Below the pieces are notes generated by a model, which worked only from the letters and a program-made list of their open reading frames with translations, had not been told where the DNA came from and ran no database searches. DNA of 64,000 bases. Source: Cinclus cinclus (taxonomy: Eukaryota > Chordata > Aves > Passeriformes > Cinclidae). This document shows, in pieces, positions 24,201 to 35,900 of this stretch. The first letter of the stretch is position 1. Every line of letters starts with the position of its first letter. The translations under genes were made by a program, and so were the position numbers. The DNA lies in contig NC_085067.1 in the NCBI RefSeq assembly GCF_963662255.1, forward strand, positions 10,727,648-10,791,647, written 5' to 3'.

Positions 24201-25094
24201 CCCCAGTCTGTGGTCATTTTCTCTGATCAGCTGAGACAGGATACTCTTTTCTTTCCAACATCCCAGTTTCTACCCATGCTTTCACCTCACAGTTAATCTG
24301 TTTGTCATTTTCAGAATCACTGTTTCCTTCCTACCCTGCTCCTGGAACTGGTTCTGCTTCATCTTCAGGGTTACAAGTCTCCACACTTTTTTCAGCTCTC
24401 TGTATCCTCATGCCCAGACTACCAGTAGCCCTTGAAATGTAACTGTATCAGCTGTATTTTAAAATATGTATAATTAAATTGCATTTTAATGTCTCCTTAT
24501 AGGACCAGGAGTGCATCTGTCAGTTCCAGGAGATAGCAAGTAGCCCATCTCAGCTCTCTTAAATTGAGGAGGAAATTTGAGTGTTCCAGTTTCTCAAACT
24601 CTTCTTTCATGCCCACCACTACCTATGCCAGTGCCTGCAGTGCTGTCACAGCAGGACATTCCCTGAGGTACCTCCAACCATGGGGAACACATGCAGGACA
24701 CTGGTGACAGCTCCCACCTCCTTCTCCTGGGACAGCAAGGGCTTTGCAGCTATGGGACACAAGAAGTCCATGGTAAAGGAGACTTCAGTCTCTTTTTCCC
24801 TAACCAGCCTCATTTCACTCATGCTCCTCAGCCCTCCAGCACAACTCTTGCATGGATACACTCTCCCCTCCAAGCTGCTGGGAAGGTTGGGTAATAGGGG
24901 ACTTGACAAATGCTGGAACCTCCACAGAGGAACTTCTTACTAAGGGACATGCATGAGAGAAGCAGAAATAGCCACAGTGACTGTTTCATATCCTGTGTCA
25001 CTGGGGAGGCACTGAATCAAGAAGGGAGCTTCACTCTTCCGGGGCTGGGGCTGCTCTGTTCCATCATGAGACTGCACCACAAGTGGACTCTGGT

Positions 25095-25149
25095 GGAAAT
25101 TCCACCATGCCTACGCAAGCCACTGCATCAACCTCTTGCCCCATAAATT
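25095..25149 (+). promoter_or_regulatory. CCL4-like promoter: kappa-B site and TATA-like box
   Basis: GGAAATTCC at 25095-25103 is a strong NF-kappa-B consensus. CATAAATT at 25142-25149 lies about 90-97 bp before the ATG. The layout is the same as in the other chemokine genes of this window. Induction by NF-kappa-B is inferred. Confidence 0.6.
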
Positions 25150-25238
25150 GAGGGGTTGCTGATGGTCTCAGCATCAGACAGCGAAGAGGCTTCCAAGACA
25201 CCCTTGCCTGCTCCAGCTCCAGCCACCACTTCACCAAC

Positions 25239-26460
25239 ATGAAGGTGTCTGTGGTTGCCCTCGCCATCCTCATCGCTGCCTTCTGCTACCAGACCTCTGC
25301 TGCTCCACGTAAGTCCAGGGTCTCCTCACCCTCCCTAAGTGGGGACAGGAGAAATGTCACTGCTGGGAGAGTCCCTTCTGACAGCACTTCCAATACAGGT
25401 CCCTCCCTCTGTTCCACCATCTTCTGGCAGGTGCTCCAGGGCTGTGGGACAGGCAAAACGCAAAGACCATTAGCATAAAAGCTAAAGATTTTTAGCCTTT
25501 TTAAGATAAAAATACAACCATGCCCCCTACCCCTGTTACAGCAGTCAAATGTGGGCACCATGAGGAAGGCTAGGGCTGTTCAGCTTTGGGTTGGGAGATG
25601 TTGCCTGGTGGCATGGGCTGTGTCAGTGCCAGCTCTGGGTAAATCCAACAGGGAAACAACTGAAGGAAGAAGAAGAAAAAAGACCCCATATTTTCCTCCT
25701 TCACCTCATTCCTGCTCTCTAGACCTGGGGATGAATGATCCCATCTCTCTGCCCTGCTTCCCATCCCTTGCCACTGCTCATGACTGTCTTTGCCTTCACA
25801 GTTGGCTCTGACCCACCAACCTCCTGCTGCTTCTCCTACACCTCCCGACAGCTGCCCCGCAGCTTTGTGAAGGATTACTACGAAACCAACAGCCAGTGCT
25901 CCCAGCCTGCTGTCGTGTAAGTCCCTTCTCTGGGGCAGGGGTGGTTTTGGGCTGGGGAGCCAGGCAGGGAAAGGCCTTTTTCCAAAGACAGGGAAGAAAG
26001 GCTGGGGTAGACGAGAAGTACAGGGTGATGCTTGGAGCACAGAAGGCACATGCTGCTCTGGCTCTACCCCTTTGCAGACAAAACTGGTGTCTGCTGGATA
26101 GGATGGGCAAGGCATGGAGCTGCTCATCCTTGGGAGAGTCTGGGTTTGGGCAGGGCTCTGGTCTCAGCCCTGGAAGTGCCCAACACCAGGTTGGATGGGG
26201 CTTGAAACAACATGGTCTAGTGGAAGGTGTCCCTGCCCATGGCAGGGGGTGGAACAGGATAAGCTTTAAGGTGCCTTCTAATACAAACCATTCCGTAATT
26301 CCATGATTCTGTGATACTCCATTCAGTGCTCTCCCACCAAAACCTGACTTCATTGCTTATTGTACCCCACAGGTTCATCACCAGGAAGGGCCGGGAAGTC
26401 TGTGCCAACCCGATGGAGGACTGGGTCCAGCAGTACATGAATGAGCTGGAGCTGGACTGA
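25239..26460 (+). CDS. CCL4: CC chemokine, MIP-1beta type (CCL4-like), 90 aa
   Basis: Three exons: 25239-25308, 25802-25916 and 26373-26460, joined by GT-AG introns in phases 1 and 2 into 91 codons including the stop. The signal peptide is MKVSVVALAILIAAFCYQTS, with cleavage near SAA-P. The mature protein begins with GSDPPTSCCFSYTSRQLPRS, continues DYYETNSQCSQPAVV, then ITRKGREVCANPMEDWVQQY, and ends NELELD. All four cysteines and the WVQxYMN C-terminal helix are present. It closely resembles avian CCL4, a secreted attractant of monocytes and T cells that in mammals binds CCR5. CCL3-type paralogues are the alternative. Intron 2 contains a CR1 copy. The 3' UTR is AU-rich, so the mRNA is probably short-lived. 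Confidence 0.92.
26170..26315 (+). mobile_element. CR1 3' end in CCL4-like intron 2
   Basis: caccaggttggatggggcttg, aaggtgtccctgcccatgg and the terminal ccatgattctgtgata in sense order. It ends about 58 bp before the exon-3 acceptor. Confidence 0.88.
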
Positions 26461-26654
26461 GGTCCTGGACAGATCCAGCTGCTCCATGTCCCCAGCTGCT
26501 GGGATGGAGGAGCGTGACCAAATGGGTTCCATTGGAACTGCTTCAATGTAATTCAGAGTTAGCTGAGAAACTGAAAACATTCCAAAATCAAACTAAATGT
26601 TGTGCCATTTAATTTTTATAGGAGAGGGATCAGGTGCAATAACTTTGAGATAAA

Positions 26655-26770
26655 AATAATTTTATTTATATATTTTTTATTTTTTTAACCAGTAGACTCA
26701 AGTTACATTTTCTGTATTTAAGTAACTGCATTTTTGACACAAAATTCAATTCCAATGTCAATAAATAAAT
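26655..26770 (+). promoter_or_regulatory. AU-rich element and polyadenylation signals of the CCL4-like gene
   Basis: TTTTATTTATATATTTTTTA starts about 26660, with further ATTTA-like stretches after it. Overlapping AATAAA signals occur at about 26761-26770. This is the usual arrangement in unstable cytokine mRNAs. The AU-rich function is inferred. Confidence 0.65.
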
Positions 26771-28814
26771 ATTTTTGTAAGAACCTGCTGTGTTTGCCTC
26801 TGTTACAATCCTTTGGGATGACAAATTGAAATTATAATAGTGACAAGAAGTTCTTTATTTCCTTTTCCACACTGTCAAAACTCTTACAAGTTTTCTGTGT
26901 CTGAACACCCTGTTTTGCAAAATAATAACAAGAAAGGCCATGAAGGAGGAGCTGTGAGAAGGGCAGGGATTACATTCAGGTAACTTGTCTCAAGCTTTTT
27001 TTAAGGTATCTAATTTCCATTCATTATGACAGCTGGAAGCTCATTAAATTCTGTTGCTGGCCCTATTATAATCAACCAAAATATTATCTTTAGAGGCTGA
27101 AATTTAACATACTGGCTGTTTTAGGGAAAGCTTTCTGAAAGCTACAGATAAAATGGATCAGCTATTTCCAGAGCTGAGGTTGGAAAAACTATGTTTGACT
27201 GCAAGAATTTTAGAATTATTTCATTAAGTTCTCATTTAGCTGGGACATGAAGCTTGGCAGATATTCCTTCTCAGTAATACCTTGATTCCAAAACCTGCTC
27301 ATCTCTGGAGATACCTGTCAAAAGATGACGATTCCAGACCCCAGCCCAGGGCAGGACCTGCCCCTGCAAGGAAACATCTCCCCTGGTTCTGAAGGAGATG
27401 AAGCCCACCTTAGTGAAGGTATTTCCCACACCACTGATGCTATTTGGGATGCTCTGATCAGCTCTGAACAGGCTTTTTTGGATCAGTAAGGAGAATTTGG
27501 GTTCCTCCTGCCTGGATCTCTGGTGCAGTCCACGGAAAATTGCTCGAGTCACCCCACTGCGTTTCCATACTGGATTTGGGATTTCAAACATAAACACCAG
27601 TGGGACACAGGGGAACAGAGCAGGAGGTAGCCCTGAGGAGGGGTGACCTTGAGCAGACACAGAGGGTGGATGGTGAGCAGGGAGAGAAGGCTCAGGTGGG
27701 ACTGGGAGGGATCGGGGAACATGGGTGTGTCTGGGGGAGGAAAGAACACATCGCTCCTCACTCGGGGAACTGCAGCCCCCGGCTCCTTAGCCCACAGGGC
27801 CCTGTGGATCCCATCAGTCATTCCACTCCAGTGCTGACTGCATCCAGCTTAAAATAGCACCCTGGCAGGAGGGGAGTGAGGTAGAGAGCAGGACCAGAAC
27901 CCTCTTCCCTGAGAAGCTGCTGGGAGTGGAGGGAGCCCATGGTTTGGAGTTTCAGATGGACATTGCCACCGGCATGTGAAGGTGGTGGCTTTGGTGAAAG
28001 CCTGGACTCCACCAGGTCCTGCATAACCAGTGGCCAGCTCCAGAAGGAGGGCTCATCAGGGCCAGGAAAACATCATGGACACTGGGTACCACCCTGGGTT
28101 CTGCTGGGCAGATTCACCCTGAAGACTGAGACTGGCACAAAGCCTAGTGCCCAGAGCTGCCGCCTCTCAAAGGAACAGCAGGAGACAGGAGGGGGAAGAC
28201 CTGTGCTGGGATTATCCCAAAATCACTTGAGTCTCCACAGTCCTTCTTGGGTACAAGCCCTGCCTGGCCCTGTGGCACTGGGAGCAGTCCCACAGCCTCA
28301 GGGCTTCTTCTGGAAGGGCACAGGTTCATCCAGGGAATACCATCCATGGTACCATCTCCTGGAGCCTGCAGAAACAGTCCCTGGTGCCATGTCCTAAAGC
28401 ACCCGGGGAGCATTGCAGCCTACCCCAGCTCCAAGCTACTTCAGCTGGCTCATCATTGCTATTCTGGGAGCCTGCAGGAGCTCGGAATTACTCATGGCTT
28501 TCTTGATCTTGCACCCACCTACGTGTGACATGCACCTCCTACATGGCTCAGAGGAGCCAGTGAGGAGCTGTAACTCCACACCCCCGGCACAGAGGTGAGA
28601 ATTGAGCACATTCTACAGAGGATGAGGAGTGCCCCACAGCAGGCAGGGGCTGCAGTACCCATGTACCATCAGCACCAGTACCATCAGCTCAAATCCTCAC
28701 CCAGGGATCACCCTGCCTTGAGCACTGGATGTATTTGTTTTGTGCCGCTGTTTGAGGCTGATTTTGCTGCTAGAGCTGAAGGATGCAAGGAGGCCCTCAC
28801 ACTGTGCAATCTTT

Positions 28815-29050
28815 GGGTCACAGAATTATGGAATCATAATATCATGGAATGGTTTTGGTTTGAAAGGATGTCAAAGTTCATCCCATTCCACCCCCTGCCA
28901 TGGGCAGGGACATCTTCCACTATCCCAGATTGCTCCAAGCCCTGTCCAGCCTGGCCTTGGACACTTCCAGGGATTGGGCACCCACAGCTGCTCTGGGCAA
29001 CCTGTGCCAGAGCCTCCCCCCCTTCATGGTAAAGAGATTTTCGCCTTAGG
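28815..29050 (-). mobile_element. CR1 3' fragment
   Basis: Reversed terminal repeats (cagaattatggaatcataat) lead into ggttttggtttgaaaggatg. The block ccagcctggccttggacac follows. Confidence 0.87.
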
Positions 29051-30307
29051 AAACTCATGCCCGGGGCTCAGGGCTAATTGTAGCATTCATCCCTCCCATA
29101 AACAACCTAATGGGGTGCTCAAGCAGGTGGACACCAGAATGACAGAACATGCTGAACTGGAAGGGATCCTTAAGCTTGAGGCAACAGATAAAGAGTAAAG
29201 TGGGGCTTGGACCAAGAGAAGAGTGGTTTTCTGGGGAATTTTCTCAAAACAAGAACAATGCTGTCAAGGGTTTTGGAATTTGTAAACTACTCATCCTGAA
29301 AACAGAGTGTGGTATTTACTGATTGTTTTGTACAATGCAGATTTAAATAATTCTTCTTTTGTTTTTTTGGGAGATTGGTTTGTTTGGTTTTGTTAGTTCT
29401 TTTCAGTTTTGACAAAAGTCCTGGGCAAGCCTAGCTGTGAACAAAAATTCAATCATTACTATGATAAGAATATCATTATAATATATGTGCACGTCTCCAT
29501 ATTTACTGTTTACATCACTCTAATGTGTCTGTAGTCATTTAGAGGCACATCAAATGCCAGAGGAGTAGGAGTCTGGAGTCCAGCATCTCACAGAAGGAGC
29601 TGGGCTGTACTGATGAGGAGGTGGATTGAAGCCAGTCAAGTTTCATGGTCTGAGCTTTTACATCTCCACTTTTCAGAGAGGAATTAGACACACTGAAGGC
29701 AAAACGTTTGTGCACCCAGAAGTGCCAGTTCCATGTCTTCCCATCCTGGTTTGCCACAGGGAAGGGAGGCTCAGTCCTGCATCCAGAGCAGCTCTTCCCA
29801 GTGACACCATGAGCAGGGGGTGTGTCACTTCTGAGGGGCCAGAATCCAAAAATATAATGTAAAAGGGGATAGGTTTGTATGCTGCACACAAAAAGTAGTG
29901 TTTTCCTAAAGTGGGGAGATATCCCAGACTTCCAAGGCTAAGGAAGACACAGAAGTAGTACAAAAGAAATTGTGCCTGGCTGTCACCTTCCCTGTGACAG
30001 CCAGCGAAAGGCAGAAGTGGCCATGGGGACCCAAAAGAATATTTCTGCTGAGTCCTTAGAAAGACATGGATAATGACTCACATCCCCCTGAGAGGATGAA
30101 GCATTTTCTTCTAGAAGAGAAAGATGCCACATTTTTGAGATAGCACATTTCTAAAACTGCAGGTCTGTTTACTGTGCTGAATCTTAACAGGGGACACTTG
30201 TACCAATTGCTCAGAAAAACAGTAACACCCAATCCATGGTCCCTCTGCCAGATGTGGTATCTCAAGGGATTCCAGCATTCAGCCAAACCACACCCCTTGA
30301 GCAGAAC

Positions 30308-30392
30308 ACTCCTTGGCTGGGGTAATAGTTGGAGTCGATGACCTTAGAGGTGTTTTCCAACCTGAACAATTCCATGATTCTATGATTCTCTG
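30308..30392 (+). mobile_element. CR1 3' terminus
   Basis: ttggagtcgatgaccttaga, ttttccaacctgaac and two terminal octamers (attccatgattctatgattc). Confidence 0.8.
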
Positions 30393-31439
30393 CTGTGCTT
30401 TGCAGCCATTCCCTGCGGATAAGGCTGAGCAGGATCTGGTCCTTGCAGTACAGGGAGGCTGGAGCCAGACATCAATGCATTGCCACTGAGGACAGGGACA
30501 AACTCCACTTGCCATGACTTAGAGAGAAATCCTGCTTGCAAATCACCCCAGGATCAGTTTCAGGGCAGCAGGGAGCTCCCAAAGCCAGGTCCCAGTGCTT
30601 CCAGCTGCTCATTGCCAACCAGTCTGGGCATCAGAGGTCAGACACGTATCTGCCCCAAGCAGTTCCTTAGTAACAGATGATGCAGAGTCCACCAGATGGA
30701 AAATCTGGGAGCCTATTCAGAGCTATCTCATACCTTTGACCTCCACTGTCCTTGCTGGGGGAGGCAGATTCATGATTTCTAGAAACACTTGGGATGCTGC
30801 ATTAGAGTGAGTTCACATCCTTTCTGCTCATTCACTTCTTCCCCTACTTGCAAGATCTCTGAATTGTTGCACTTCCTTCTGCTGCTTCTGGAAACTCTTT
30901 ATCCCTGCAGCACTGCAACAAGTGCCATTCATCCATCACCTGCCAGGATCTGATTGCTCTGGACAGTTTCTATTCCATCACCTCCTCCCACTCTGGTTCA
31001 GTAGCATTTACCCTGGTTCCTTCCCTGCAAAGCAGGCTTCTGTGGCTGTCCTTACCACTCCCTCAACCAACTGCCTCTGCTGAAAGCAGAGGCCTCTAAG
31101 TTCATGTCCTTTCTTATCTCCTCAGGCTCTATAAACTTCCTCTCCACTGAGTGGATGTAAGATCACAATCTCCATGTAGTATCTCCAGGGTGTCAATGCA
31201 CTGCAGGAGCCACTGAGACCTATCACCCTACTCCTTCCTGAGATGTGGCAAAGCTGTGACTGAGCTTGTCTCACTAGTCTGTTCTCTCTGTTGTGCAGCC
31301 TCTAAAAGAAGGATCCCAAAGGAGTGTGGGACTCCCCAAAACACAGCAAAACTCAGCCAAGAGGAACTGCTCTCCCAGTCCAGATAATTTTTCACTAGAA
31401 GACTCCTAAAGCATCATCCAGGACATCCCAAGAGAACTG

Positions 31440-31735
31440 GAGAGAGACAATTTACAAGGGCATGGGGTGACAGGACAAGGGGGAATGGCTTCCCACTGCC
31501 AGAGGACAGGGCTTGATGGGATATTGGGAATAAATCATTCCCCGTGAGGGTGGGGAGGCCCTGCCACAGGGTACCCGAGAAGCTGTGGCTGCCCCTGGAT
31601 CCCTGGAAGTGCCCAAGGCCAGGCTGGACAGGGCTTGGGGAAACCTGGGATAGTGGAAGGTGTCCCTGCCCATGGCAGCGGGTGGAACAACATGAGCTTT
31701 AAGGTCCCTTCCAACACAAACCAGGCCAGGACTAC
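31440..31735 (+). mobile_element. CR1 3' fragment
   Basis: gacaggacaagggggaatgg, gatattgggaataaatcattc, ccaaggccaggctggac and gctttaaggtcccttccaac in sense order. The terminal octamers are missing. Confidence 0.88.
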
Positions 31736-32550
31736 ATGATAAATTGTGCTGAGCATTTCAGACTGTGTTTTACCAAATCTCATTTTAATTCCATTGAATC
31801 AGACATTGAGCAGCTTCTTGGTTTCTGTCTGAAGGACACAATGCACAGCTACTCCAGATGGTAGTCCAGGGCTGGTGGCACTGCTGACACCCCATGCGCC
31901 ATGGACCAGTGTTTTGTGCACCGAGGGCAGTGTCTCCTGCCTCCTGGCCTTGTGCAAAGAGACCATTCAGGTTCAGATGAGCTTTTCATCCAGAGACACA
32001 CTGACAGTCCATTCAAGACAAGAGCCTTGAGGCAGCAAGACAGCCTGGAGGAGAAGGGATGTCCCAGGGGATGGACAGACCAAAGGTGAATATTGGATAC
32101 AAATTTTGGACTATTTTTCTTTTCTTGAGTCTTGCAGCCCTGAAGTATCCCTGCCCTATGGGGGGCAGCTCCCCACACTTGGAGGCTTCCCATCCATTCG
32201 ATTTTGAGGGGGGTCAGAGGGGCTGGAGCTGACAGACATGGAGGGGATCTCCTGACCAGGGGACCAGAGACAGCAGCCCAGGGACCACCCACACAGATGT
32301 CCTCTCTCTTCACCCCAGGCCCCAGCACCACAAGGCTGAGGTGAAGCCACCACACAGGCAGCTGCCACTTCCAAATCTCTGCCTGGAGAGAGCTGCTGTG
32401 TCCCACAGATACCACAGTGGGATCCCTCAAGGACCCTCTCTAGGCTGGAGAGGACCAGTTCCAGCAGCACCCTTTTCCTTCTGAGATATTTTGGAGTACC
32501 AGCACTACACACCCACACTATTAACCACACAAGGCTCCCTAGATCAAGCC

Positions 32551-32556
32551 TTTATT
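32551..32556 (-). terminator. TRIM polyadenylation signal
   Basis: AATAAA on the minus strand, about 370 nt after the TRIM stop codon at 32926. Confidence 0.6.
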
Positions 32557-32925
32557 GCCTTATTCCAGTACAATTCACACCAAAGTCAGCACTACATGGC
32601 AGGCTGGGCATATAACCTGCTCCAGCAGCCTGTGAGATGAGCATCAGGGCATCAGTGATCAGGGGACTCCCCTGTCCCCACTAGTGGCAGCACTAGGGGC
32701 AGACAGAGTTATGGAACATCCTTGCTGCAAAGTGCCTTCCCAACACATAGCACACAGTGGGTGTCACACAAGGCAGGTCACCCCTGCAGCCAGAACTATG
32801 TGAGCATCCTGCCAGGACACTCACCAGGGCACTAAGTTTTTTTCCTAGTGCTGTCCCACTTACAGGGAGAAGCTGGTTGGGCTCCCACGTCTCTGAACAC
32901 CAGTGACAAACCAGAGCAGCCATTC

Positions 32926-35900
32926 TCACAGGATGATGCATCCAGTCCCCTGTGGGTCCCTTACCCAGGAGATCACCAAGGGTTCTGCATTTCTGCCCCC
33001 CAGAAAGGCACCCAGGAAAAAGAGAGGCCGGAGGTTGCCCGAGAACTTGTCAGTGAAGGTGTAAATATGGGAGCGGTCGCTTACGTTGTAGAAGGAGATC
33101 TCTCCCGCCTCATAGTCCAGGAAGATCCCGATGCGCCGGGGCCTCACGCTCAGGGTCAGGGGGGAGATGGGTAGGGTCAGGGCCTCGTACATGCCCCCAT
33201 TTTGCAGCCGCAGCACCCAGTAGCCATTGTTGGGGGAGAAGAGGACAGAGCCTTTCCGGGCAGCAGCCTCCTGGCACAGCCCCAGGCCCCACTCAGGCTT
33301 GTCTCCCACTTGCACCTCCCAGTAGTGGCGGCCTGAGAAGAAGCCTGGAGTGCCCAGCACCACCGGGGTGGTGCTGAACCTCTTGGGGTTGTCAAAGAGG
33401 GACAGAAGCAGCTTCTTGCTCCCGCGTCGGACGCTCCTGCGGTCCTCAGACACAGTGAGATCTGGGTGTGCCGTCTCTGGGTCCAGAATCACATCCACTG
33501 GAGAGAGAGAAGGATGGAAGGATGGACAGGGCTTCAGGCATCTACAGGCACAGACACAAGCAGGTGCCTGTGGCCTGCATGCTGGGCTCTCCTAAACTGT
33601 CCCAGATCCCCCAGTTATTTGCTCACGGTTTTGCACAGCTCCCAGCACTGTCTGGCAGTGGGGAAGCGCAATATAGAAAATCAGCCACATCAAAATATTT
33701 GGTGTCAGGCTGCAGAGCCAGGGCAGAATGAGGGGAGTTCCAGAGCTTCAGAAAGAGCCAACACTGAAAGCAAGAGGTCATGGGCAACACGGCGCTTGAA
33801 ACCCCCGAGGGACATTCTGGGCTTCAGTGTCCCCTCACAATCCATCCAAGATGACAACAAAACATGAAAACCAACATGAACTCACCAGTGCACACACTGG
33901 GAGCAGCGGGACAAAGCTTGTTGGAAAAACCTCCCTGTGCCACAGGGTAGTGGGGGAAACCAGAGCCCAAATGTGCCAGGAGCACACTTCACCTTTGAAC
34001 TTCTTCAGCATGTCCCTCATGCCCAGGCAGCGCTCAGGAATGCTGTAGTTTTCTTTCAGGGTCACAGACACAGCCTTGAGGGATTGGAACTTTACCCCTT
34101 CACACCTGAGAAGAGAGGAATGCCCATGGGGCTGTATCCAGAGCCTGTGCCATGGCCCCTCTCCATCCAGGAGGGGGGCTAATGCCCTTTTGTTGGCTCC
34201 ATAGATCCACTGCCTCCATGGAGCTCTGACTGGGAAGAACACTAGGGATTATTACTTGCATATTGGCAATCCAAATGAGATCAGAGTTAAACAATACAGG
34301 GAGCAGAAGTGCCAGGCCTGGGGAAGGAAGGAACAAACAAAGCCACTGGGCAGAACGTCCCTTAGGAGGGGACACAGCTCAGACATCACAAGCCAGGCAA
34401 GACCTTGGCTCTGAGCCTCTGGAAAAAGATGGAACCTCTGAGGGATTGTCTTAGTCCCTCCTGTGTCTACCCCAGGAAGACCAAAGCAGATGCTGGGCAG
34501 GGAGGATGGGGTGGCTGTTGTGGAACAGATACAAACATCTGCCTCAAAGCCTGGAGGAGCCAGGACAGTAAGAGGAACAACCATGGTGCCTACCAGGAAT
34601 AATCATGGGTACCTACCAGGATTAATCATGGCACCTACCAGGAAAAATCACCCACCTGCTCAGGATACTTTTCATGTCCTAGAAGAAGACAAAAACGACT
34701 CTGGGTTTCTCAGGGCCAAGCCACTGACCCAGGTGACAAAGGCACCAGGGCTGAGTTAAGCAAAGCCTGACCTTGAGCAGCCCATCAGCTGGCTGCTGGG
34801 TCTTGTCCTGTATCTCCAGGATCAGCTCCTCCAGCAAGCACTTCTCCTCCACCAGCCTGGCCACGTTTTCATTGATCAGCAGCAGAATCTGCTTCTCCTC
34901 TTCCTCCAGCTTCTGGAGCAGTAGTTTCTCCTCATCAGCCAGCAGCCGATGGAGCTTCCCAAACTCACTTACAATCCTCTCCCTCTTTTTCTTTACTGTC
35001 TCCTTGGGATAAGAAGATTCATGGGGTGAACATTATCCAGGCAGCTGAGACAGAGCCGGATGCTCTGGCATCCATGCCTGGCATCAGGCCCTGGGAAAGC
35101 ACCACATTTTTGTAATAAGTGCATGAATTTAAAAACCAGCCAGAGACAAACTTGTGCTTCCACCTCACTGGAGTTCTCACTCCATATCCTCAGTTCACCA
35201 GCAGCAGGACTTTGCCTGGGGCACTTCTGCTCAGCTGGGCCCCAGATGCTGGGCTGCAAGGATGTGCCCTCAGGTGTTGGGGTAGGTTTTTATAACAACT
35301 TATACCTCCAGCCAAATCCAGGCTAATAAACTGCTCAGGTAGGTGGAAAATGCTGGGAAAATCTCCAGTAAAGGGCAAGAGGTGGAAAAATCATAAAATC
35401 ATGGAATGGTTTCAGTTAAAGAGACAGAGGGCACATATGGACATCCTCAAAACCCACCACCACTTGTCTGGACTGCCGAAGGCAAGGGAGCTGAGCAACA
35501 AACTAGGGGAATTCAGAGAAACCTCTTTTCCCAGCCAGAGCGGATTAATCATCAGCTCAAATTCAGGGCTAGATAACTCATCCAGCAGTTTCATTTCCTT
35601 TCCTGCAGTTACTTTTACTTTCCAGCTTTCACCCCAAGGGACTTGAAACACAGCTGTTTGCTGGTGTCTGCTCTTCCCAGAACTGTCTGGAGTCAGGCAG
35701 AGGTGCAGTAATTCAGCTTTTTTTTTTTTTTCTTATGAAAACACTTCTGGTTCCTGTTGCTGTGGAGTGGAGCTCACCACACAGCTCACACCTGGCTTGG
35801 AACTCAAGCACATGCTGTAAAACAAAAGGCAATAAAAAATGGCCCATGTCTACTTGTTTAACCAGCACAAAGTCCTCATGATTCCAGGGAATCTGGCACG

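Larger units (their letters stand above)
16140..25090. other. Intergenic spacer
   Basis: About 9 kb between the minus-strand chemokine and the CCL4-like gene, with divergent promoters at its ends. I see no gene. Frames such as 18897-19304 are driven by a GAG/GAA repeat. It holds several CR1 copies, listed separately. Confidence 0.6.
26790..32540. other. Intergenic spacer
   Basis: Between the CCL4-like 3' end and the TRIM 3' end I see no gene. Open frames up to 193 codons have no domain and no splice context. It holds three CR1 copies, listed separately. Confidence 0.6.
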
